DNA from: Nipponacmea schrenckii
Taxonomy: Eukaryota; Mollusca; Gastropoda; Lottiidae
Direction of reading: 5' to 3'
Assembly (NCBI GenBank): GCA_030562195.1
Contig: JAUJPP010000011.1
Span: 186,001-250,000 of the forward strand
DNA length: 64,000 nucleotides
Part shown: in pieces, positions 23,401-35,400 of the stretch
How positions within the stretch are numbered: position 1 is the stretch's first letter
How the letters are laid out: each line of letters begins with the position of its first letter
The notes under the pieces: model-generated
What the model saw: the letters and a program-made list of their open reading frames with translations, nothing else
Told to the model about the DNA's origin: nothing
Databases searched by the model: none
Position numbers and translations under genes: made by a program

Positions 23401-26400
23401 ACCTGGTTTACTCACCTAACGAACAACCATATTATAGCCTGCTTTACTAACCCAACGAACAACCATGTTATAACCTGCTTTACTTGTCAACTGTACAACA
23501 ATCTTCATTTGATCCTGATTGAATGCACCACTGTCGAAAAATTATCTGCAGTATAATCTTGATATCTTACCTTCTGTACAATCATCTTCCTTATAACCTG
23601 GTTTACATCCATAAATACATTTTCCTGTTACATGATTACAGTTTTGTGAACCTTTACACTTTCTATTCTCACATTGTTTACTACATCCATCTCCATAGGT
23701 ACCAGTTGTACAATCTGGAATATTATAATAATAAAGGATATGTTGTGACAGGGCCAAGATTCCACAAGTTTCATTGAAATGTTTTAACCCCACAATTACC
23801 CATATTCTAATTTTTTGAACAATTATATAATCTATAAGCTGGTGTAGCACTTCTAGATGTTGAAAAGACTTCACGTTGTGTTTTAATATATTTATTAGGT
23901 ATGGATCTTTGAAAAGGTGGTGAGAGAGATATAGGAGATTGGTGGCGGCGACTCTTCCTCTGTCTCCCTCCCGGTCCAGGCTTGACAGGCTCTCTTATAC
24001 CACGACCTGGACCCTGGATGCCCAACATGCAGGCTATTGGCTGGCGTAGCTTTAATGCAAGCTGTCCACTTCAAACCTGCATGCCCAGTCAGCATTAATC
24101 TAGTTTAATAATCAAGGGACACTCTCTCATCACCTTTACAGTGAAAACAATAATACAATATACCAAATAATTTCTAGCTAAATTAAAGGGACTACATCAG
24201 AACCTATAAAGTGTCACAATACTCCCATTGTCAGGAGACCAATAGTCCTAAACACTATTTGTCTATAACTTTCTATAGAAACTAATCACATGGTTCTGAA
24301 TGTAGCCCTGAAAGATATATGAAAGCAAATAAAAAAGCAGAGCGCGAAAATAAACACATAAACACATAAACACGAACAAACATCGGTAGGAGTTCAAGCA
24401 CACTCCAATAACTCACTATTATATAATAATTATATCCGATGCCACAAACACGAGAGACACAGAATCCAACATTGGTTTCACTCAACAGAATATCCAAACG
24501 GTGTCCACCAGCCTTAGCAACAGGAACGGAATACAGTCCATATAATCTATTATCTGCTAACACTGGAACCCAGAAACACTGCCACAAGTTCGATAAATTA
24601 TTACTGGAACAACTGGAACAAGATCAATTATTTGACGTATTGATCTAACTGGAACAACTGGAACAAGATCAAGTATTTGGCGTATTGACCTTACAGGAAC
24701 AACTGGAACAAGATCAAGTAATTGACGTATTAATCTTACTGGTATTGATCTTACTGGAACAACTGGAACAAGATCAATTATTTGACGTATTGATCTAACT
24801 GGAACAATTATGGTTAATGTTGTAATAACAGCGGATTCGGAAAAAGATGATGTTTTAGTGGATTGATACAACAGGAACAGTCTGTATAATTTAAGTATGA
24901 TTTCTTGAACCAAATTTAAACAGGAGAAGTACCAGATCTGGTTTCTTTTAATTGTAGTACTCTAGGTATTTCTGGATACAATCCAATGGATGTTGTTGTT
25001 GGTGTAGTTGTCGGTGCAGTTGTTGATTGTACTGGAAGTTGCTGAAGGGCAATGTACTCTGTTTCTGCTTTCTTCGTGGGTTCTTCTGTTGTTGGTTTTC
25101 TCAATTTCTTCCCTGACCTCAGGCAATTAAGTTTATATTTTTTGAAAACAATAATGCCAATAATAACTAATGCCAAAATAATTATGACCAATAGGACAAT
25201 AGTATAACCCCAATCAGGAAAAATTGAATCAGACAATTCAACCTTCCTGATACCGTGTAATTCATGCATAAGATGATCCATAGAGAATTCTTTGATATTT
25301 TCCAAATATGTTGGGAGCCTTAAATTAGTTAGGGTTTTAAAATTATCCAATATAGGTTTCCAAATATGTGATATAGATTTTGGAACAACTGTAATTCGAC
25401 AACTTTGCGTAATTGCTTTTTCGTTTTCCATGAACAGCGCAACGATGCAGAGTTTACTAAGGTTAATCGGATACACCGGACTCGCAACTTTACAATACAA
25501 CATTAAAGGTGTACTGCAAGATTGAGCTTCAAATGTCGATTGATATTACATTGACATACTAATAGAATGAGAATGGTTTAAGATCGTGTATCAAAGTGAT
25601 CAACCATTTCGAGATGTTGAAATGCGATTTAGTGGTCTAAACATTACATTTTTACACAACCTTAATGCCTCAGTCGATCAGGTTCAGGGTAACCCACGTT
25701 ATCTAAATATAAACAGTGAAAATGTTGAATAATTAGTAAATTCTATGTCACACAAGGTACATACGTTTACCTTAACATAATCCTGAAAATGGATTAATTT
25801 ATAATCATAGGTGTAATTACAGCAAATCAGCCAACACCTATCATGGCATCATTCGATGACCATTAATTTAATCATTTAACCGGTTTTCGTCATAGCAACT
25901 TGGCTATCACTTCTAGAAGAATTTTTGTATTTTCAACTTTCCGTCGACGTTTCCTCTTACTGAGTTCGTCGACCTCGATCGGCTCATCATCTTCGTCAGA
26001 TGACATGTCTTGATCGATATCAGATTCTTTGATCCTTTCATTTTCCAGAGCTCTTTGATCAGTTTCAGATCTTTCTTTTTCCCGAGCTCTTAAACGCTTA
26101 GAGAGTTCCATCAATGGAATGTCTTCTTCGCTGGAAGAACTTTCTCTCTCTCTTTTATAGCGTTGAGTTAACGAGGGTACATTATCATTAGCTTCGCTTT
26201 CATCACTCTCCTCACTATCAGAGGGGGTAGCAGCATAATTTGTTTTCCGGAGTGGACGTCCAATGGCCTCTTTAGGTACGTCCCATTCATCTATGTGAGC
26301 AAGACGGAGATGTCTGGCGTGAGTTTTCGTGACGGATCCATCTAGTTGATTCCTGATTACAAAGGAAACCGGAGAAGTTTGCTTAATGATTCTAAAATAG

Positions 26401-29400
26401 GGAAGCCACTTCTTATCAAGTTTTCCCCTCTTTGTATGGTTCTTTAAATATACGGGCATGCCAATTTCAAACTTTGTGTCCACGGCATTTTTATCCGCAT
26501 ATTTCGACTGTTTGTCTTTAGCCTTTTTTAAATTTCTATGAACCATTACAAAGGATTTGTGTTGCTTCTCCAGAGCAATCTTATGATGATCTTCACCCAA
26601 GTATTTACGTCTGGGTTTAAATATATTATCAATTGGTAGAACCGGATCCCTCGAATATAACAAAGAGAAAGGCGATTGCTTGGTCGATTCGTTGACACTA
26701 AACCTTAAAGCAGCAAGTGCTTGATTTAAATAAACATCCCATGTGTTCAGGTCATCATTAACCTTTTTTGCTAAAATGTCATGAAGTGTACGATGGATCG
26801 TTCAACTTTTGCGTTGGCTGGAGCATTATAGAAAGATGTTAGTACATGATGAATATTCATTCGTTTAAAGTTTCTTTCATCATCTTGTTAACGTTTTCGG
26901 TGCCATTATCGGTAACTATTTCCAAAGGACAACCAAACCTTGGAAATATTTCGTCTACAAGTAGGTGAACTACATTTTGTGCTGTTTTATCAGGAACAGG
27001 AAAACTTTCGACCCAACCACTGTACCAGTCAATAAACGAGATGATGTATTTATTGCCAGATAAAGTGGTGTGATATGGACCTGACAGATCTAGGCTAATT
27101 TTAGCAAAAGGAAATGGTGGTATGTCACTTTGCACTATACTCGGGTTTTGTTGAGTGAGAGCCCTAGTTTGACAAATCACACATTTGTTAATATACTCAT
27201 GTAACTGTTTATACATGTTAGGGAAATAATATTTTATTTTCATAGTGTCATATACCTTGTCAACTCCCATGTGACCTGCCTTGTCATGATAGGAGGTTAT
27301 CAATACACTGACTAAATGTTCTGGAATGTACAAACGTGTTATTGGTTCACCATTTGGGTCAGATATAAAATAAACAAGGTTTTCAATTACTAAAAATTGA
27401 TTGCGTATTTTAGCTTTACACTTCCCTTGTTTTAAGTTGTCGAGTATATTAATAATGTTTTGATCTTTAGATTGTTCAACAACCATATCAAACTCGTTTA
27501 ATTTTAAATGCTGGATTTCGCTATTATCATCAGTAATGGGCGCTTGGCACTTAACGTAATCTCTTGGATTCAGTTTATTTGAGTTTATAACATTTACTTC
27601 GAAGCTGTTGTCTCTTATACCAGGTTCCAATTCTTCACTTTCAGAACCACATAAATTATCATGCGAGGCTTTATCGGGCAATCTTGACAGCATATCAGCG
27701 CAAGAATTAAATTCGCCTTTAATATATTCAACTTTACAGTTGTAAGATGAAATATTCAAAGCCCACATTTGAACCTTCTTATTCTCCATTGGTGAATCAA
27801 GAATATACTGGAGAGGTTTGTGGTCTGTTCGTATAACGAAATTAGAACCATGCAAATAAAAATGCAATTTTTGAAGGCTATAGTTAATAGCAAATGCCTC
27901 CTTCTCTAATACCGACCATTTCTGAGCTGACTTAGACAATTTATGTGAAAGAAAATAAACAGGTACTTCTTGTTCATTTTGAACTTGAACTAAACATGCC
28001 CCTATACAGGTGTCACTGGCATCTGTATATAGAATATAGGGTAATTCAGGGTCAGGATAACCTAATAATGGAACAATAGTAAGGCTATCTTTCAAATATT
28101 CAAAAGCAGTTTGACATTCACTAGTCCACTTAAACCTTGAATACTTTTTCGTTAAATCGATTATTGGCTCAGCAATTTTGGAGAAATTTGGAACAAACCT
28201 TCTATAAAAGGAAATTAATCCTAAGAATGAGCGTGTTTCCCTGACCGTTGTAGGAGGGGGCATTTGTCTAATTGCCTTGACCTTATTTTCGTCTGGTTTA
28301 ATGCCTTCAGGTGTTATTCTAAACCCCAGATATGAGGTTTCGTTCTGTAGGAAGGAACATTTACTGATTTTGAGTTTTAAATCATGGGATCTTAGACGAT
28401 CGAATACTATTTGTAGATGTTTCATATGTTCTTGAGGAGAATTTGAGAAGATTAAGATGTCATCTAAGTACGCTACAGCGAAATGTTCCAATCCTTTTAA
28501 AACAATATTCATAAGGCTTTGAAACACAGAAGGACTGTTATTTAGGCCAAAAGCCATGACATTATGTTCATAAATGCCTTTATGACAAACAAAGGCTGTC
28601 TTTTCTTTATCCTTTTCGGCAATGGGTATATTCCAAAACCCCGATCTAAGGTCGAGTGTAGAAAAGACATTTCCCTTCCCTAATAACGCCAATAAATCAT
28701 CAATACGAGGTAAAGGATAAGAATAGTATGACTGTTTTTTGACAACAGCATTCAATTTTCTAAAATCCACACAGAATCTCTTTGATTCTGTTATGGTTCC
28801 ATCTGAATTCTTGGTTCTTTTTTCAACTATCACCACAGGAAAATTCCAATTAGATGTACTAGGTCTGATAATTCCTGCCTTTAACATATCATCGACAGCT
28901 TTGTCTATAACTTCCCTGTTTTTTAATGAACCCCTGTAAGGTTTTAAACCTTATGGGTGGATGATCCCCCGTGTCTATGGTCATCTCGACTGTTTTAGTC
29001 CTTCCAAGATCCAGATCGCTTGAAGCCAGTCGATCTATATTTTTCCTCAAGAAGGCTAAAACTGCTTCTCGATATTTATCAGGTACGGTAATGTTTTTTA
29101 ACTGATCGTTTTTACCCGACTCACCGGAAACTTGACAACTTTGCACTGATCTTACTTCATAGTTGTCTAAATTAGACAGCGAGCCTAACACAGTACCCTT
29201 TTTAATACGGTAGGTCTTATTTGTCTCATTAGTCAGAACAATTGGTAGTAATTTGTTATTTTTTCTGACTAATTCTGATGTGGTAACAGAGTTACCAATC
29301 ATTAAACCAGGTTCTTCCGAAAAGAAACCTTTCCCGAATGTAGATACCTGCAACATTGCAGTGGTATCCCTGGGTAGTTCTTTTACTTTCCCAGTAACTA

Positions 29401-32400
29401 CATTTTGCGTTTGAGGACGTATCACAATAGTATTTGCCATGCGAATCACGCAATTTATGTGACTGTCCTCTTGCATCGGGATATACTCTCCTCCCACCCT
29501 CATAGCTGACAAATCATAATACAGCCGAACACCATGTTGTGTTAGAAAATCTATACCTAATATCATGTTTCTATTTATATCGGGTGTTACAAAAAATTTG
29601 TGTTTAATTTTCTTACTTTTCATATTGAATTCTAAATGAGCAACGCCATCAATGTGGAGTTTTTCTCCGCTCACAGAATTCAGTATAATATTTTTCCTTA
29701 GTTAACCGTGGTTTATGCTTTAAATTATTATACAACTTCCTATTGATAAGTGAAACCTGTGCCCCAGAGTCTACAAGACATCTTAATTTTGCCTATCTAT
29801 ATTTACCAGACAGGTGCTAGGATTTCCTGCCAACTTATCTTAAAGACTCTGAATTTTTCCCTCCGCGGGTTGGCACAATCCGGAGGGGTTTTAGTTTCCC
29901 GAACCTGAATCTGACTTCTTTGTGACTCTACAGTCCTTTCGAATGTGACCTAACCTCCCACATTTCCAACATCGTGGCTGAGATTTATTTCTAGTAACTT
30001 CGTTTGCGTATCTACATTTTTTTGTTTCATGATTATTTTTATGGCACACCTTGCATTGTTTCGGTCGGGTGTGCCCGATCTCCATGTCTTCCTCTGCATC
30101 GCGTGCGCTGTGGTTTACAGACCGAAGCTCAAAACGCTTTTGTAAATTTTGTTCCGTCATTGCATTTTGTACCGCGTCATTTAGCCTATGGGGATTCTGT
30201 CTCATTAGGCGAAGCCTTAAACTGTCATTTCTTAAGCCGTCAATGAAAAAGCTTACGAGTTGGCGCTCGACCTCTTCGCCTTCCCGAGACGAATATGCCT
30301 CTTCGGAAAGAGTTAAAATTCTTTCTGCAAATAGCTGAACATTTTCGTGTTCTTTTTGTCGGATTTTTCGCAGTAAGCAGAATGCGTGAGAACGATCTGT
30401 CACTGCTGAAAATCGTAGAGTTAGGTCTTGCTTTAAATCATTCCATGTGCAGTCGCCATTATCCTGTATGTATCTTTGTATAAAACTTGATACAGGCCCT
30501 TTTGCGGTCTGGAAAGCAACATTTATTTTATTTGAATTATCTAAAGAATTGAGAAGGGCGTATTTTTCAATGTTTTGTATCCATTCGCGGAATGCGTTAG
30601 GATCCCCCTTGAAAGACGATACGGCGGAGGTTATACTATTGTTTATAAAAGAGGTGGTCAAACCTCCAATTTGGTTAGATAAGTTTACGAAAAATTGATC
30701 ACCTGAAGCCATAGAAAAAATTGTTACTTACCAACAGAAGTTTTACTGAAGTTTCTTGAGTAATATCTTTGCCCGTACGAGATCCTGGTCACGGCACCAA
30801 AAGAAGTGTATAGATGTAGCACTTCTAGATGTTGAAAAGACTTCACGTTGTGTTTTAATATATTTATTAGGTATGGATCTTCTGAAAAGGTGGTGAGAGA
30901 GATATAGGAGATTGGTGGCGGCGACTCTTCCTCTGTTCTCCCTCCCGGTCCAGGCTTGACAGGCTCTCTTATACCACGACCTGGACCCTGGATGCCCAAC
31001 ATGCAGGCTATTGGCTGGCGTAGCTTTAATGCAAGCTGTCCACTTCAAACCTGCATGCCCAGTCAGCATTAATCTAGTTTAATAATCAAGGACACTCTCT
31101 CATCACCTTTACAGTGAAAACAATAATACAATATACCAAATAATTTCTAGCTAAATTAAAGGGACTACATCAGAACCTATAAAGTGTCACACTGGTCTGA
31201 AACATGAATTAAATGTTTTAACGATTCCTTTTCTGTCAAGTGTTGCAGGGAAATATCTAATGCTAATCCCCCTTCATATTCTTAGTATCGTTTACCCTTA
31301 AACATTCTTATAGATAACATAGTTTCCATACCTACTGTCCTCTATAACCTGGTTTACTAACCTAACGAAAAATCATATTATAACCTGGTTTACTAACCTA
31401 ACGCACAACCATGTCATAATCTTGCTTGCTTATTAACCGTACAAGAATCAACCTGATTGAAATACCCACTGCTTAACAATTATCTTCAGTATAATCTTGT
31501 TTACTTACCTTCTTTACAATCATCTTCTCTATAACCTGGTTTGCAACCATCAGTACATGCTCCTGTTACATGATTACATTCTTGGGAACCTTTACACTTT
31601 CTATTGTTACATTGTTTACTACATCTATCTCCGTAGGTACCATTTGTACAATCTGAAATAGTATTATAATAAAGGATACGTTGTGACAGGGTCGCAATTC
31701 CAAAAATTTTAGGGAAGTGTTTTAACGTAACAATTACTCATTCTAATATTTTCTGAACCATCACCTCTATAACCTGGTTTCAGTAAAATAAATATTCTCT
31801 ATAACCTGGTTTACATATCTACAGTGAAACTATCTCTTCTATAACCTGATTTACTTAACTATGTACAATCATGTTTAGGTTTCACAAGGTTTACTCTCCT
31901 AATTTACAATTGTCTTATCTATAATCGGGTTTTCTTCTGTTCAATAATCTTCTATATTACCTAGTTCACTAACCTTCTGTACAATCTTCTTCTTTATAAC
32001 CCGGGGTTTACTTACCTACTGTACAATTATCTTCTCTATTACCTAGTTCACTAACCTTCTGTACAATCATCTTCTTTATAACCCGGGGTTTACTTACCTA
32101 CTGTACTATCATCTTCTCTATAACCTGGTTTACTTACCTTCTGTACAATCATCTTCTTTATAACCTGGGGTTTACTTACCTACTGTACTATCATCTTCTC
32201 TATAACCTGGTTTACTTACCAACTGTACAATTATCGTCTCTATTACCTAGTTCACTTACCTCTGCAAAAACATCTCCTTTATAACCTAGGGTTTACTTAC
32301 CTACTGTACTATCATCTTCTCTATAACCTGGTTTACTTACCTTCTGTACAATCATCTTCTTTATAACCTGGGGTTTACTTACCTACGGTACTATCATCTT

Positions 32401-35400
32401 CTCTATAACCTGGTTTACTTAACTTCTGTACAATCATCTTCTTTATAACCTGGGGTTTACTTACCTACTGTACGATCATCTTCTCTACTACCTGGTTCAC
32501 TTACCTTCTGTACAATCATCTTCTTTATAACCCGGGGTTTACTTACCTACTGTACTATCATCTTCTCTATAACCTGGTTTTCTTACCCACGGTGCAATCA
32601 TCTTCTCTCTAACCTAGTATGCTTACCTACTGTACAACTATCTCATCTACGACTTACTTACCTACTGTACAATCATCTTCTCTATTACCTGATTTACTCA
32701 CCTACTATACAATCATCTTCTCTATAGCCTGGTTTACTTACCTACTATACAATCATCTTCTCTATAACCTGGTTTACAACCATCTGTACATGCTCCTGTT
32801 ATATGATGACAGTTTTGTGATCCTGTACAATGTCTATTGTTGCATCGTTTACTACAACCATCTCCATAGGTTCCACCATCACAACCTAATTTGAGAAAAT
32901 ATTTAAAAGACATGAAAAGCACATAACAAATAGCACATATGACTTTAATGGTATTGCACCTAACAAAGTATTTAACGTTTTAACAAAATTTGAATGTGCT
33001 CTTATCAGAAATAAGAAAGACTGTTGGTATGTTCGCTTCCAACTCATCTGACAACCAACATCATATTTGTTGATAGTCGAACAGGGGCGCAAATTAAAAA
33101 AAATCTTAGTTATATATTCAATCAAAGGTCTCGTTTGGACATAAATTTATAGAAAGAAAGGTTTACTAAGAATTGACAGATGTTCATAAGATGTAAGAAG
33201 TCAAAACATACTGAATAAACAATAATCTCCTTTATAACCTGGTTTACAACCATCTGTACATTTTCCAGTTACATGATGACATTCTGTTCTATTACACCTT
33301 GAATTACAATTTTTATTACATTTATCTCCATAACTACCACTTGTACATTCTGAAACACAATGATATAGAGGATATGTTCTACTTTTGTCTTTGAATTTAC
33401 AATGAAGATTAATATAAGTTATCTTAGCTAGATCACCTCTTCCAGTGTAGTATTTGTTCCATACATTTTTGAATATTAAAAAAATAAAAATATATTGTAA
33501 TTGGTTTAGGATATCCTATATTGGGATATTGAACTCCTAAAAAGTTTTTCTACTATAAGAACTCAAAGCAAGGGACCGTGTCTGAGAGTCCTACAATAAA
33601 CTGTTTGCCTGTTTACTTGAAGATTATATAATAAAATTTATATTTGTGAATTTGTTAATTATCAGCTACTTGAGCGTTTACTTACAAGTAAGTAATATCA
33701 AATATAGTGCCAGGCCTAAGTAACAGGTTATTAACGGATGGTAAACAAAAATATCAACAATTAAATTATAATAAGTTGACGGTATGAGACAAATCAAATG
33801 CAATTTGATATATAGATGTAAAATTCCTAATGAACATTTACCTATATTTTTTTTTTATCTTGTAAATATTTATTCATAGAAAATGCATAATTACAATAAT
33901 TATGATTAAATACAATAATATTAGAATTTAGCTTAAATAAGCTTAGCTTAGAATAAAAAAAAATAATGAAAAAATATATAATTATCACAGATGATTTCTC
34001 CGGAATGGAGTTAAAAACGTGAGATAAAATTTATTCAGGATATATAATATATAAATCATTCAACAAATATAACTGCAGGGTTCAGACTGTGGTCACTAGC
34101 GCACATATTGGTGGATCCTTACATCCGAAATCGAAAATGGTAAAGACCCATAGGGTTATTTCTATAAAATAAAAACATTTACCTGTAGTACAAGTAGTAC
34201 CACGCCATCCTTTCTGACAACCATTAGGACATTTACCAGTTTTAACATCACATTTATCATCGTTTAAACAATGGCAGAAATAATTACAATCTGAACCATA
34301 CGTTCCCGGAGAACAATCTGTAATTAAAAAAAAGGACAATACATTCCTTGTGACCATACTGTAATAGAGAAAGACAGCAAGTGTCTTGAGAACAAAGTGT
34401 AATAAAGAAAGACAGCAAGTTTCTTGAGAACAAACTGTAATAGAGAAAGACAGCAAGTGTCTTGAGAACAAAGTGTAATAAAGAAAGACAGCAAGTTTCT
34501 TGAGAACAAACTGTAATAGAGAAAGACAGCAAGTGTCTTGAGAACAAAGTGTAATAAAGAAAGACAGCAAGTTTCTTGAGAACAAACTGTAATAGAGAAA
34601 GACAGCAAGTGTCTTGAGAACAAAATGTAATAAAGAAAGACAGCAAGTGTCTTTGAGAACAAACTGTAATAAAGAAAAACAGCAAGTTTCTTGAGAGCAA
34701 AATGTAATAGAGAAAGATAGCAAGTGTCTTGAGAACAAAGTGTAATAAAAAGAAAGACAGCAACGTTCTTGAGAACAACTTGTAAAAGAGAAAGACAGCA
34801 AAGTTCTTGAGAACAAAATGTAATAAAAAAAGACAGCAAGTTTCTTGAGAACAAACTGTAATAGACAAGGACAATACGTTCATAGAAATAAAACTAAAGA
34901 AAGTTATATTTAAGAACAAAATGTAATAAGAAAAAGACAGCACGTTACTTGAGAACAAACTGTAATAAAGAAAGTCATATTTAAGAACAAAATGTAATAA
35001 AGAAAGGCAGCACGTTACTTGAGAACAAACTGTAATAAAGAATTCAAGAATGTAATAAAGAAAGACAGCAACGTTCTTGAGAACAAAATGTAATAAAGAA
35101 AGACAGCAATGTTATAGAGAAAGACAGTACGTTCATTGAAACAAAATTGTAATGATAAAGAAAGTTATATTTAAGAACAAAATGTAATATGATAAGGCAG
35201 CACATTATTCAATAATGTAATAAATAAAGACATCACGGTTCTTGAGAACAATGTAATAAAGAAAGACAGCAACGTTCTTGAGAACAAACTATAATAAAGA
35301 AATGTGTCATTTATGTAAGTTTTTGTTTTGCTTTTCTACATTATTGTTAGTGTTATTTGATTAATATATATTTTTGCATTTTTCACTTATATTTTCATCT

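Larger units (their letters stand above)
23843..31191 (-). mobile_element. Gypsy-type LTR retrotransposon with env-like ORF, full length
   Basis: A 7.35-kb element in gene B intron 10, same strand as the gene. Two LTRs (23843-24218, 376 bp; 30815-31191, 377 bp), TG...CA ends, and a 4-bp target duplication 'ctgg' at 23839-23842 and 31192-31195. Element order is 5' LTR, primer site, gag, protease, RT, RNase H, integrase, then an ORF with a membrane helix, then 3' LTR. The order RT-RNase H-integrase defines Ty3/Gypsy. The LTRs differ only by three single-base indels, so insertion is recent. Pol carries several single-base frameshifts. Confidence 0.93.

Noticed and set aside
23542..23874. 110-codon frame around exon 11 as a full small secreted protein
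   Set aside because: Only 23714-23571 is EGF; the N-terminal part is intron with a clear 3' splice site at the exon edge.
24557..24913. Frame with 'VPVRSIRQI' repeats as a repeat protein
   Set aside because: Translation of the 45-bp minisatellite in the Gypsy 3' region.
24916..25503. Transmembrane ORF as the membrane exon of receptor gene B
   Set aside because: It lies between the two LTRs, is unspliced, and gene B has its own phase-1 transmembrane exon at 20494-20393.
30004..30698. Plus-strand frames of 60-95 codons opposite the Gypsy gag
   Set aside because: Shadows of the gag frame.
34082..34958. Cys/Leu-rich open frames of 176-244 codons on the minus strand
   Set aside because: They are translations of the 38-bp satellite (repeating 'SITVCSQETCCLSLL'); only the last ~45 codons of one are the real EGF exon 7.
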